From Ruaniaceae bacterium (GTDB lineage: Bacteria > Actinomycetota > Actinomycetes > Actinomycetales > Actinomycetaceae): a stretch of DNA of 5,590 nucleotides. A program made the translations under genes and the position numbers. Position 1 is the first letter of the stretch; each line of letters starts with the position of its first letter. This document shows positions 1-5,590 of the stretch, in pieces. The DNA is taken from positions 1-5,590 of the forward strand of contig JAKDIE010000108.1 in the NCBI GenBank assembly GCA_030450655.1. Reading direction: 5' to 3'. Below the pieces are notes generated by a model, which saw only the letters and a program-made list of their open reading frames with translations, did not search any database and had not been told where the DNA came from.

Positions 1-537
1 ATCCTTACCGGCGTAAACGTGTTCCTCCTCGAGGCCGGCCTCGATACCGGTCCGGTATTCGCGCATGCCGAGCGTGAACTCGACGGTACCGAGACCACCG
101 AGAGCCTTCTTACCGAACTCGCCGAGATCGGCGCACCGCTCCTCGTGGAGACGCTCGATCTGCTCGCCCGAGGCGAAGCGTTCTCGCACCCCCAACGTGG
201 CGAGCCCACTCTCGCGCCGCGCCTGCTACCCGAGGAGGGTCGCATCGATTGGACGGCGCCCGCGCCCGCGATCTCCCGCCACACCCGCGCCTTCTGGACC
301 TCTCCAGGAACCTGGACCACCCTCGGTGGCGCGCGAATGAAGATCGGCCCGGTTCGTGCCGTCGAGGTTAATGATCCCGACGCCGCCCCGGGCACGGTGG
401 CGTTCATCGGAAAGCAGGCACTCGTGGCCGCAGGGCATGGTGCGGTGCTTCTTGAACGAGTTGCCCCACCTGGCAAACAATGGATGGACGCGGCCGCCTG
501 GGCGCGCGGACTACGAGAGCAGGTGATTTTCCAGTGA
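1..537 (+). CDS. fmt: Methionyl-tRNA formyltransferase, C-terminal part (5' end outside window)
   Basis: Fmt transfers a formyl group from 10-formyl-tetrahydrofolate to methionyl-tRNA(fMet) in the cytoplasm, giving the initiator used in bacterial translation. The frame is open from base 1, and 178 residues are visible, against about 310 in the full family. The first visible residues read ILTGVNVFLLEAGLDTGPVF. They match the end of the formyltransferase catalytic domain, where the family has a conserved T-G-x-x and G-L-D-T-G-P-V stretch. After a linker comes the C-terminal tRNA-binding domain, with GRIDW and a following RAFWTSPGTWT segment (family pattern I-x-W ... I-R-A-x-x-P-x-P-G-A-W-T). 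The first ATG in frame is missing from the window, and the GTG at 19 is internal. The stop overlaps the rsmB start by 4 bases, so translation is probably coupled. Identity is secure; only the start is unseen. Confidence 0.95.
   Translation: MLTGVNVFLLEAGLDTGPVFAHAERELDGTETTESLLTELAEIGAPLLVETLDLLARGEAFSHPQRGEPTLAPRLLPEEGRIDWTAPAPAISRHTRAFWTSPGTWTTLGGARMKIGPVRAVEVNDPDAAPGTVAFIGKQALVAAGHGAVLLERVAPPGKQWMDAAAWARGLREQVIFQ
521..526 (+). promoter_or_regulatory. Ribosome binding site of rsmB (decides the start)
   Basis: The bases AGGTGA lie inside the last codons of fmt, 7 bases before GTG 534. They are complementary to the 3' end of 16S rRNA. Together with the 4-base GTGA overlap they favour GTG 534 as the start of rsmB over an in-frame ATG at 480. 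Confidence 0.65.
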
Positions 538-1844
538 GCAATGATCCACGTCAGGTCGCGTACAACGTCCTCACCTCGGTAGAACTCGATGGCGCCTACG
601 CGAACCTCCTCCTTCAGAAGGCCGTGTACCCGCTGAACAAACGGGATGCGGGTTTCGTCACGGAACTTGTCTATGGCACGCTGCGGCTGCAGGGCCGCTA
701 CGACGCGATGATCGACGAATGCGCCACGAATGTGGACCGGCTCCAACCGGAGGTGAGGATTGCGCTACGGCTCGGAGCGCACCAGATTTGCGCAATGCGC
801 GTTCCTAGCCGCGCGGCGGTGTACGAGACGGTGGATCTGGTGGGGCGGATGGTGGGACGCAGCCCCACCGGTCTCGTGAACGCCGTCCTGAGGAAGATCG
901 CGGGCGAAGCGGATTGGTACAACCGCATCCTCGACCGCCCAGAGGGTTACTACGAGTGGTACTCGCACCCAGAATGGGTTGTGCGGGGATTTAGAGAGGC
1001 ACTCGCGTTGGAGGGCGCCGCAGACAAGATTGAGGCGCTTCTCGAGAAGGACAACGAGGCGGCCGAACTGACCCTTGTCGCCCGTCCCGGCGTTGCCGAA
1101 CGTCCGGCCGACGCCGAACCCACGCCCCTTTCGCCATTCGGTTACTACTGGCATGGCAACCCAGGGAAGCTGCGGGAGGTGCGAGACGGACGCGTGGCCG
1201 CACAGGACGAGGGCTCGCAACTCGTGGCGCTCATGGCTGCGGACGTGCCGGTCGAGGGGCGCGATGAACAGTGGTTGGACCTGTGTGCGGGGCCGGGCGG
1301 CAAGGCGGCCCTCTTGGCGGCGCTGGCGCGCCAGCGCGGCGCCTTCCTCACGGCCAACGAGATCCAACCGCACCGCGCAGATCTCGTAGCGAAATCGGTG
1401 CGGCAGTTCGAGGACGTCGTGGAGGTGATCTGCGACGACGGCCGATTGGTGGGGGAGTCCGCCCCGGGCGCGTTCGACCGCATCCTGATCGATGCGCCAT
1501 GCACGGGGTTGGGTTCGCTCCGGCGCCGCCCGGAGGCCCGCTGGCGCCGCACCGAAAGCGACCTCACGAACCTTACGAGGCTCCAGGCCGAGTTGATCGA
1601 CTCGGCCGTGGCCGCACTCCGGCCCGGGGGAGTACTCACCTACGTGACCTGCTCACCGCACCCGGCCGAGACGGTCGAACAGGTGGCTGGGGCACTGGAG
1701 AGGCATTCGCTCTCAATTGTTGCGCCCGTGGCGCCACTCATTGCGCTCTGCGCACCGCATCCACTGCCGGGAGCGGTGCAACTTTGGCCGTACCGGGACA
1801 ACACGGACGCGATGTTCGCGGTGGCCCTCCGGCGTGAGAAGTAG
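534..1844 (+). CDS. rsmB: 16S rRNA (cytosine-967-C5)-methyltransferase RsmB
   Basis: RsmB (Sun/Fmu) uses S-adenosylmethionine to methylate C5 of cytosine 967 (E. coli numbering) in 16S rRNA. From GTG 534 the product is 436 residues, close to the family's usual 430-470. Residues 1 to about 140 form the NusB-like RNA-binding domain, including DGAYANLLL and the helix PTGLVNAVLRK. The C-terminal half is the NOL1/NOP2/Sun methyltransferase domain. It shows the SAM-binding motif LDLCAGPGGKAA at 248-259, motif IV DAPCTGLGS with Cys323, and motif VI VTCSPHPAET with Cys373. These two cysteines serve in catalysis and release of the covalent intermediate in this family. The start overlaps the fmt stop as GTGA and has a good ribosome binding site. 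An ATG at 480 would add 18 residues lying wholly over fmt and is less likely. The fmt-rsmB pairing is widespread in bacteria. Confidence 0.95.
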   Translation: MSNDPRQVAYNVLTSVELDGAYANLLLQKAVYPLNKRDAGFVTELVYGTLRLQGRYDAMIDECATNVDRLQPEVRIALRLGAHQICAMRVPSRAAVYETVDLVGRMVGRSPTGLVNAVLRKIAGEADWYNRILDRPEGYYEWYSHPEWVVRGFREALALEGAADKIEALLEKDNEAAELTLVARPGVAERPADAEPTPLSPFGYYWHGNPGKLREVRDGRVAAQDEGSQLVALMAADVPVEGRDEQWLDLCAGPGGKAALLAALARQRGAFLTANEIQPHRADLVAKSVRQFEDVVEVICDDGRLVGESAPGAFDRILIDAPCTGLGSLRRRPEARWRRTESDLTNLTRLQAELIDSAVAALRPGGVLTYVTCSPHPAETVEQVAGALERHSLSIVAPVAPLIALCAPHPLPGAVQLWPYRDNTDAMFAVALRREK

Positions 1845-1853
1845 GCTGAGCTC

Positions 1854-2519
1854 GTGGGCATCATCATCTCGCCGTCTATCCTCACGGCTGACTTCTCCGA
1901 TCTTCGCAGCGAGCTTGACCGCATCGCGTCCGCAGATTTCGTTCACGTGGACGTGATGGATGGTCACTTCGTGCCGAACCTTACGATCGGCCCGATGGTG
2001 GTCGAGTCGATCGTGAGGAAGGGGCCGCTCCCTGTGGATGCGCACCTGATGATCGAGGACCCGGACCGCTGGGCGCCACAGTATGCGGACATGGGATGCG
2101 CCTCAGTGACCTTCCACGCCGAGGCCGTCACTGCGCCAGTGAAGCTGGCCCGCGAGATCCGTTCGCTCGGCGCGCGCGCGGCCATTGCACTCAGCCCTGC
2201 AACGGATATCGCCCCATACGTTGATTTGCTGCCGGAGTTCGACATGGTCCTGCTGATGACGGTCGAGCCGGGCCTCGGCGGGCAGAAGTTCCTCGAGGTG
2301 GTACTCCCGAAGATCCGCCGCACGCGCGAGGCGGTCAAGGCGTCCGGGCTCGATATTCACGTTCAGATCGACGGGGGAGTGACGATCGAGACGATTGAGC
2401 GCGCCTCGGAGGCCGGAGCGAACGTGTTCGTGGCGGGATCAGCCGTGTACAACGCCGAGAATGCGGCCGCCGAGATCGCCACCTTGCGGGGACTCGCGGA
2501 AAAGTCCCACGCGCACTGA
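1854..2519 (+). CDS. rpe: Ribulose-phosphate 3-epimerase
   Basis: Rpe interconverts D-ribulose 5-phosphate and D-xylulose 5-phosphate in the pentose phosphate pathway. The 221-residue product has the normal length and is a complete (beta/alpha)8 barrel. Visible active-site elements are SPSIL near the start (Ser6, phosphate/substrate contact by alignment), [12 protein letters not shown] (metal ligands His31 and Asp33), DAHLM (His64), the phosphate-loop region [12 protein letters not shown], and IDGGV with Asp173. By analogy with E. coli Rpe, Asp33 and Asp173 are the acid/base pair. AGSA near 195 supplies the last phosphate contact. The start is GTG 1854, 9 bases after the rsmB stop. Only a weak purine-rich stretch lies upstream, so coupling to rsmB is likely. 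In actinobacteria rpe commonly sits just upstream of the riboflavin genes. Its product is the isomer of ribulose 5-phosphate, a riboflavin precursor, though that link is only suggestive. Confidence 0.97.
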   Translation: MGIIISPSILTADFSDLRSELDRIASADFVHVDVMDGHFVPNLTIGPMVVESIVRKGPLPVDAHLMIEDPDRWAPQYADMGCASVTFHAEAVTAPVKLAREIRSLGARAAIALSPATDIAPYVDLLPEFDMVLLMTVEPGLGGQKFLEVVLPKIRRTREAVKASGLDIHVQIDGGVTIETIERASEAGANVFVAGSAVYNAENAAAEIATLRGLAEKSHAH

Positions 2520-2521
2520 CG

Positions 2522-2527
2522 TATACT
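2522..2527 (+). promoter_or_regulatory. Candidate -10 element for the riboswitch operon
   Basis: TATACT begins 3 bases after the rpe stop and differs from TATAAT at one position. A start site 6-8 bases downstream would fall at about 2533-2535, exactly where helix P1 of the riboswitch begins. That position is the main support. I see no convincing -35 box at the expected spacing (around 2499-2504), which is not unusual in actinobacteria. Read-through from rpe is also possible, since no terminator separates them. Confidence 0.5.
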
Positions 2528-2532
2528 GGTGC

Positions 2533-2649
2533 CGTCTTCGGGGTCGATGAAAGTTCGAACCGGCGGTGAAAGCCCGCGACCCGCGCACCTGCGCGGCTGA
2601 TCTGGTGAAACTCCAGGGCCGACGGTTACAGTCCGGATGAGAGAAGACG
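2533..2649 (+). promoter_or_regulatory. FMN riboswitch (RFN element)
   Basis: This leader RNA binds flavin mononucleotide and normally lowers expression of the downstream flavin genes when FMN is plentiful. The closing helix P1 pairs CGTCTTC (2533-2539) with GAAGACG (2643-2649), a perfect 7 bp. Inside, GGGTC (2541-2545) pairs with GACCC (2578-2582). The small hairpin at 2545-2557 has a TGAAAGT loop. The family core ACCGGCGGT is at 2559-2567, and GCGG (2563-2566) pairs with CCGC (2574-2577). The variable arm is GCGC-ACCT-GCGC (2583-2594). CTGG/CCAG (2602-2605/2613-2616) closes a second TGAAACT loop, and the invariant GCCGACGGT (2618-2626) and AGTCCGGATGAGAG (2630-2643) follow. The paired TGAAAnT loops and these core strings are diagnostic of the FMN class. 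Typical members often have G-C where A2547 pairs with U2555, so the helix is kept. The element is complete, and I see no broken core. Confidence 0.97.
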
Positions 2650-2700
2650 CGCGGCGCACGCGTGTGCGCTCTCGCGCACGCCCCGGGAGAAGGGGCACCC
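2650..2700 (+). promoter_or_regulatory. Riboswitch expression platform with alternative hairpins
   Basis: Between the aptamer and the permease ATG lie three overlapping hairpins. Hairpin A pairs GCGCAC (2654-2659) with GTGCGC (2664-2669). Hairpin B re-uses the same GTGCGC and pairs 2662-2669 with 2674-2681, 8 bp including one G-U. Hairpin C pairs GCCCC (2680-2684) with GGGGC (2692-2696) and encloses much of the ribosome binding site. A and B exclude each other; B and C share bases 2680-2681, while A and C can coexist. No run of U follows any hairpin, so control of translation is more likely than an intrinsic terminator. The pairings are read directly; the switching role is inferred. Confidence 0.55.
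2686..2695 (+). promoter_or_regulatory. Ribosome binding site of the permease gene (decides the start)
   Basis: The purine tract GGAGAAGGGG ends 5 bases before ATG 2701. It supports that ATG over the in-frame GTG at 2662, which lies inside the hairpins of the riboswitch platform. The 3' half of the tract can pair with GCCCC at 2680-2684, so access by ribosomes may be controlled. Confidence 0.7.
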
Positions 2701-3429
2701 ATGAAGCGCCTGTCGCCGCTGAGCTTTGCGCTGGCCGTGATGGCACTGTGGGAACTCGCCAGCCGCACACTCGTGAATCCGTATTTCCTTCCCCCGCCGA
2801 CGGCGATCCTGGCCAGGGTGGCAACATCGCTTCCTGGCATGTGGGGTCACCTGGGCATCACGCTACTCGAGGCGATCCTCGGCGCCGTGCTTGGGGCTGC
2901 AGTGGCGATCCCTCTCGGGTACGGCGTCGCAAAATCGCCGCAGATCGCTCGGATCGTGGAGCCGTACGCGGCGGCCTCGCAGGCGATCCCAGCCGTCGCG
3001 ATTGCCCCACTGCTGGCGTTGTGGCTGGGCTACGGATACGTCCCGATCATCGTGCTGTGCGCCGTGATGGTGTTCTTCCCGATTTCGCTGACGACTGCGT
3101 ACGGAGTGGCACACATTGACTCGGACATCACGGATGCGGCGCGACTGGATGGTGCGCACAGGTGGAGCCTGCTGCGCGAGATCGAGTATCCGCTCGCGTT
3201 GCCGGCGATTCTCACCGGGTTGAGGAATGGGGTCACCCTCGCCATGACAGGGGCGGTGGTGGGCGAGTTTGTGCTCGGCGGGCGCGGCCTGGGCGAACTC
3301 CTGACCGCGCAGCAGCGCGCCAATGACACGACCGGACTGTTTGCGACCGTGGCGGTGCTCGCCTTCGTGGCAATCTCTTTGCACGGCGCGGTACGGGCCT
3401 ACCAACATCGAGTAGAGGAGAGACTATGA
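2701..3429 (+). CDS. ribX: ABC transporter permease, probable riboflavin uptake (RibX-like)
   Basis: This is an inner-membrane permease subunit of an ABC importer of the SsuC/TauC/ThiX type (BPD_transp_1 domain). The 242-residue product has a hydrophobic N-terminal segment (about 5-20), the FLPPPTAIL stretch (29-37) typical of this subfamily, and a long membrane segment at about 53-76. The QAIPAVAIAPLLALWLGYG segment follows (94-112 region), then further helices near 113-135, 168-195 and 212-230. The cytoplasmic EAA loop that contacts the ATPase is present as DAARLDGAHRW with a conserved Gly151 and ends at YPLALP. The gene is the first behind the FMN riboswitch, which points to a flavin or flavin-precursor substrate. 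It overlaps the next gene as ATGA, so the two are made together. The family alone would also fit thiamin-precursor, sulfonate or nitrate uptake. The riboflavin assignment rests on the riboswitch and the partner protein. The permease call is certain, and the substrate is likely. Confidence 0.85.
   Translation: MKRLSPLSFALAVMALWELASRTLVNPYFLPPPTAILARVATSLPGMWGHLGITLLEAILGAVLGAAVAIPLGYGVAKSPQIARIVEPYAAASQAIPAVAIAPLLALWLGYGYVPIIVLCAVMVFFPISLTTAYGVAHIDSDITDAARLDGAHRWSLLREIEYPLALPAILTGLRNGVTLAMTGAVVGEFVLGGRGLGELLTAQQRANDTTGLFATVAVLAFVAISLHGAVRAYQHRVEERL
3415..3420 (+). promoter_or_regulatory. Ribosome binding site of the lipoprotein gene
   Basis: GAGGAG lies inside the last permease codons, 5 bases before ATG 3426. 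It is the strongest such site in the transporter genes and fits the high output usually needed for a binding protein relative to its permease. Confidence 0.6.
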
Positions 3430-4382
3430 AGCGGCGATTCATGGCTGCGCTCGTGGCGGGCGTGTCCGCCCTAGCGTTGACGGCATGCGGACAGAGCGGG
3501 GATAAGGAGCTGACGATCGGTCTCACATTCGTGCCCGATGTGCAGTTCGCACCGTTCTATGTGGCCGAGCACGAGGGCTTCTTCGACGAGGAGGGCGTGA
3601 CGGTTGCGTTGCGTCACCACGGCGTTTCGGAGGCCCTCTTCGGGGCGCTTACGGCGGGAGAGGAGGATCTGATCGTCGCGGGCGGGGACGAGATGCTGCA
3701 GGCATATTCGCAGGGCGTGGACGTGCGGACGATCGCGACTCTTTACCAGCGTTACCCGCTGGCGATCGCTGCGCGATCTGATCTCGGCCTCACCACTGTG
3801 GCCGATCTTGCCGGGCACACCATCGGCGTGCCCGGGCCGTTCGGAGAATCGTGGTTCGCGTTGCTGGCCACGCTCGAATCTGCTGGTCTTTCGGAGAGCG
3901 ATCTTGGAATCGAGTACATCGGGTACACCGCCCAGTCCGCGATGTATACCGAGGCCGTGGACGCCGTCGTCGTATTCACCAATAACGATCTTCTCGGGCT
4001 GGAGGCGGCCGGCGTGGATGTGACGCTCATCGAGACCCCGGACCTGCCGCTGGTGGGGATCTCCGTGGGGGCGCGTGGGGACGCCATTTACGGGCAGCCC
4101 GAGGCACTGGCCGGAATCCTGCGTGCGCTCGATCGCGCAATCGAGTTCATCGTGGCGGATCCGGATGCGGCAATCGAGATCGTCGGCACGAAGGTGCCGG
4201 AAATGGACGCGGATTTCGCACGCGCGGTGCTGGATGCCACGATTCCCCTTTACGGAAGTGAGTGGCTTTCCCTCGACACCTCGATGTGGCCGGAGATGTA
4301 CGAGTTCATGCAGAGTCATGATCTCGCCGAGCCGGGCGCCGATCCAGACGGTGCGTACGAAGACCTAGACTGGACACCGTGA
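3426..4382 (+). CDS. ribY: NMT1/THI5-like substrate-binding lipoprotein, probable riboflavin binder (RibY-like)
   Basis: This is the extracytoplasmic binding protein of the ABC importer, 318 residues long. The N-terminus has a lipoprotein signal: MKRR, a hydrophobic run, then the lipobox LTAC with Cys21 as the lipidation site. After a short polar linker the mature domain begins at about residue 28. The segment [19 protein letters not shown] (35-53) followed by DEEGV is the hallmark of NMT1/THI5-like periplasmic-binding proteins. [19 protein letters not shown] is the usual hinge-proximal ligand-loop region of the fold. The family includes binders of thiamin precursors, sulfonates and riboflavin. 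The VQFAPFYVA form and the FMN riboswitch upstream favour riboflavin (RibY). The gene overlaps the permease as ATGA and hisE as GTGA. The ATPase that would power the importer is not encoded next to it. Lipoprotein and fold are near certain, and the ligand is inferred. Confidence 0.85.
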   Translation: MKRRFMAALVAGVSALALTACGQSGDKELTIGLTFVPDVQFAPFYVAEHEGFFDEEGVTVALRHHGVSEALFGALTAGEEDLIVAGGDEMLQAYSQGVDVRTIATLYQRYPLAIAARSDLGLTTVADLAGHTIGVPGPFGESWFALLATLESAGLSESDLGIEYIGYTAQSAMYTEAVDAVVVFTNNDLLGLEAAGVDVTLIETPDLPLVGISVGARGDAIYGQPEALAGILRALDRAIEFIVADPDAAIEIVGTKVPEMDADFARAVLDATIPLYGSEWLSLDTSMWPEMYEFMQSHDLAEPGADPDGAYEDLDWTP

Positions 4383-4642
4383 AAAGCTTTGATGACCTCT
4401 TTGAGGAACTGACCGCGAAGGCCGCCGGGGGAGACACCGAATCCGGCACGGTGCGCGAACTGGCAACGGGCGTGCACGGCATTGGCAAGAAGCTCGTGGA
4501 GGAGGCCGCCGAGGTGTGGATGGCGGCGGAGTTCCAGAGTGATGATGAACTCGCCGAGGAGATCAGCCAACTGCTGTACCACCTGCAAGTCATGATGATC
4601 GCCCGCGAAATCCCAATGGAAAAGGTCTACCGGTACCTGTGA
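4379..4642 (+). CDS. hisE: Phosphoribosyl-ATP pyrophosphatase
   Basis: HisE hydrolyses phosphoribosyl-ATP to phosphoribosyl-AMP and pyrophosphate, the second step of histidine biosynthesis, in the cytoplasm. The 87-residue product has the usual length of the single-domain actinobacterial form, not fused to HisI. It is an all-helical MazG-like nucleotide pyrophosphatase. The acidic metal-binding motifs are visible as [15 protein letters not shown] and [17 protein letters not shown], and the protein ends in the typical VYRYL. The GTG start overlaps the lipoprotein stop as GTGA and has no strong ribosome binding site, so translation probably depends on the upstream gene. In many actinobacteria hisE follows ribH. 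Here it follows a riboflavin-type transporter, which keeps the old gene order but with different neighbours. Confidence 0.96.
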   Translation: MKSFDDLFEELTAKAAGGDTESGTVRELATGVHGIGKKLVEEAAEVWMAAEFQSDDELAEEISQLLYHLQVMMIAREIPMEKVYRYL

Positions 4643-5490
4643 TGCTTCGAATTGCCGTCCCAAATAAGGGCTCCCTCTCCGATCCCACCATCGCGATGCT
4701 ACGCGAGGCAGGATATCGCTCGCGTCGCGATGGCGGCCGCGAACTCGTCATCCGCGACTCTGAGAACGACATCGAGTTCTTCTATCTGCGCCCGCGCGAT
4801 GTGGCCGTGTATGTGGGTGCCGGAACTGTCGACGCCGGGATCACGGGCCGCGATCTTCTCCTCGATTCCGGCGCCAATGCCCGCGAGCACATGGCCCTCG
4901 GGTTCGCGCAGTCCACCTTCCGCTATGCGGCGCCGATCGGGACCGCGCAGACGCTTCACGACATCGCTGGGAAGCGGGTCGCGACCTCCTACGACCGCCT
5001 GGTCGCAGATCACCTCGCGAGCCAGGGAGTCAGCGCCACCGTTGTTCACCTCGATGGCGCCGTGGAATCGTCCGTGGAGTTGGGGATTGCCGATCTCGTG
5101 GCGGACGTGGTTGAGACGGGCTCCACCCTCCGCGCCGCAGGTCTCGAAGTGTTCGAGGCGCCCTTGCTCAGCTCCGAGGCCGTGCTCATCACGCCGCAGG
5201 ATCGCGAGGTGCCTGCGGGCCTGGACACGCTCCAACGGCGCATCCACGGGGTCATGGTGGCGCGCACCTTCGTGCTCATGGACTTCGATGTCCCAGCCCA
5301 ACACCTCGATGCTGCGGTGGCGGTGGCCCCCGGCTTCGAGGCGCCGACCGTCTCACCGCTGCATGATTCCACCTGGTTCGCGGTGCGTGTGCTCATCCCG
5401 CGCGAACAGACCAACAGCGTGATGGACAGGCTCTACGAGATTGGTGCGCGCGCGATCTTGGTGACCTCGATTCATGCCTGCCGAATCTGA
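4642..5490 (+). CDS. hisG: ATP phosphoribosyltransferase, long form
   Basis: HisG condenses ATP with phosphoribosyl pyrophosphate (PRPP), the committed and histidine-inhibited first step of histidine biosynthesis. From ATG 4642 the product is 282 residues, matching the long, HisZ-independent form. The N-terminus [13 protein letters not shown] is typical of actinobacterial His[20 protein letters not shown] (60-78 region) belongs to the catalytic domain, and the PRPP loop reads [14 protein letters not shown] (155-168). The C-terminal part from about 205 is the ACT-like regulatory domain, which gives histidine feedback. The start could also be GTG 4639, overlapping hisE by 4 bases. ATG 4642 overlaps by one base (TGATG) and gives the family's normal N-terminus, so I prefer it. 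The hisE-hisG pairing is standard in Actinobacteria. No attenuator or histidine-rich leader is seen before the pair. Confidence 0.97.
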   Translation: MLRIAVPNKGSLSDPTIAMLREAGYRSRRDGGRELVIRDSENDIEFFYLRPRDVAVYVGAGTVDAGITGRDLLLDSGANAREHMALGFAQSTFRYAAPIGTAQTLHDIAGKRVATSYDRLVADHLASQGVSATVVHLDGAVESSVELGIADLVADVVETGSTLRAAGLEVFEAPLLSSEAVLITPQDREVPAGLDTLQRRIHGVMVARTFVLMDFDVPAQHLDAAVAVAPGFEAPTVSPLHDSTWFAVRVLIPREQTNSVMDRLYEIGARAILVTSIHACRI

Positions 5491-5590
5491 GTTCCGACCA
5501 CGGCGCGCGCAAATAGTCGCGTGGGCGATGTTCGCTGCCGTCTGGCTCGGCGTCGCGGCGATCCTCGTCCTTTCGTGGACCACGTTCGAT
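5474..5590 (+). CDS. Membrane-anchored protein, probably PH-domain family (3' end outside window)
   Basis: Only the first 39 residues are visible. The start ATG 5474 lies 17 bases inside the 3' end of hisG in another frame, with GGTGA at 5460-5464 as a plausible ribosome binding site 9 bases upstream. The sequence opens with a basic stretch, FRPRRAQ (residues 7-13), followed by a hydrophobic helix of about 20 residues (about 14-34) rich in Ala, Val, Leu and Trp. This is a membrane anchor with a positively charged cytoplasmic side. In many actinobacteria the gene after hisG encodes a small membrane protein with a bacterial PH domain and an F-R-P-R-R type start, which this resembles. The PH domain itself would lie beyond the window, so the family name rests on position and the short N-terminus. 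The frame is open to the edge and it is probably co-transcribed with hisG. Confidence 0.6.
   Translation, partial: MPAESEFRPRRAQIVAWAMFAAVWLGVAAILVLSWTTFD

Noticed and set aside
480..533. ATG 480 as the start of rsmB
   Set aside because: The 18 extra residues lie over fmt coding sequence and do not resemble the family N-terminus. GTG 534 has AGGTGA 7 bases upstream and the common 4-base overlap.
765..1373. Long open frame on the minus strand opposite rsmB
   Set aside because: It lies opposite clear RsmB coding sequence with conserved motifs and has no domain or plausible start context of its own.
2654..2696. Intrinsic terminator in the riboswitch leader
   Set aside because: The hairpins are strong, but none is followed by a run of T; purines and the start codon follow instead.
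2662..2700. In-frame GTG at 2662 as an earlier start of the permease
   Set aside because: It lies within the hairpins of the riboswitch platform, lacks a ribosome binding site, and would add 13 residues with no family match. ATG 2701 has GGAGAAGGGG at good spacing.
3471..4319. Long open frame on the minus strand opposite the lipoprotein gene
   Set aside because: It mirrors a well-supported gene, has an Arg/His-rich composition typical of antisense frames in G+C-rich DNA, and shows no recognisable domain.
4366..4371. TAGACT just before hisE as a -10 box for a separate hisEG promoter
   Set aside because: No -35 is seen at suitable spacing, and the motif falls in lipoprotein coding sequence where such matches arise by chance. 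Transcript mapping could revive it.
3426..4382. Thiamin-precursor (ThiY) or sulfonate (SsuA) binding protein
   Set aside because: The fold would allow it, but the gene lies behind an FMN riboswitch, not a TPP riboswitch, and no thiamin or sulfur genes are nearby. Kept only as an alternative.

Overview
This window looks like chromosomal DNA from a high-G+C actinobacterium. The base composition is roughly two-thirds G+C by eye. HisE and HisG have actinobacterial-style sequences, and the order fmt - rsmB - rpe - [FMN-controlled genes] - hisE - hisG - small membrane protein is the arrangement I know from many Actinobacteria. I cannot name a genus. All genes lie on the + strand and are packed tightly. 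The only non-coding gap over 20 bases is 2520-2700, and it is filled by a promoter candidate, an FMN riboswitch and its expression platform. No rRNA, tRNA, CRISPR array, insertion sequence or clear terminator was seen.

Left part (1-2519): the 3' portion of fmt (methionyl-tRNA formyltransferase), then rsmB (16S rRNA m5C967 methyltransferase) overlapping it by 4 bases, then rpe (ribulose-phosphate 3-epimerase) 9 bases later. These are housekeeping translation and central-carbon genes.

Middle part (2520-4382): a well-conserved FMN riboswitch (RFN element) directly precedes an ABC-transporter permease and an NMT1/THI5-like substrate-binding lipoprotein. The pair matches the described RibX/RibY type of riboflavin uptake system. 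In many actinobacteria this slot carries the riboflavin biosynthesis genes (ribD, ribE, ribA/B, ribH) under the same riboswitch. Here a transporter appears to sit in place of the pathway, which suggests the organism imports riboflavin and may be auxotrophic. No ATPase subunit gene is present in the window.

Right part (4379-5590): hisE and hisG, enzymes of the first two steps of histidine biosynthesis, follow with 4-base or smaller overlaps. The start of a membrane-anchored protein, probably the PH-domain protein usually found after hisG, overlaps the hisG end. The chain permease-lipoprotein-hisE-hisG-membrane protein has no gap between genes, so it probably forms one operon. Histidine genes would then lie downstream of an FMN-sensing switch.

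The most interesting points are the swap of vitamin synthesis for vitamin uptake under a conserved riboswitch, the missing ATPase, and competing hairpins between the riboswitch and the permease start that suggest translational control.
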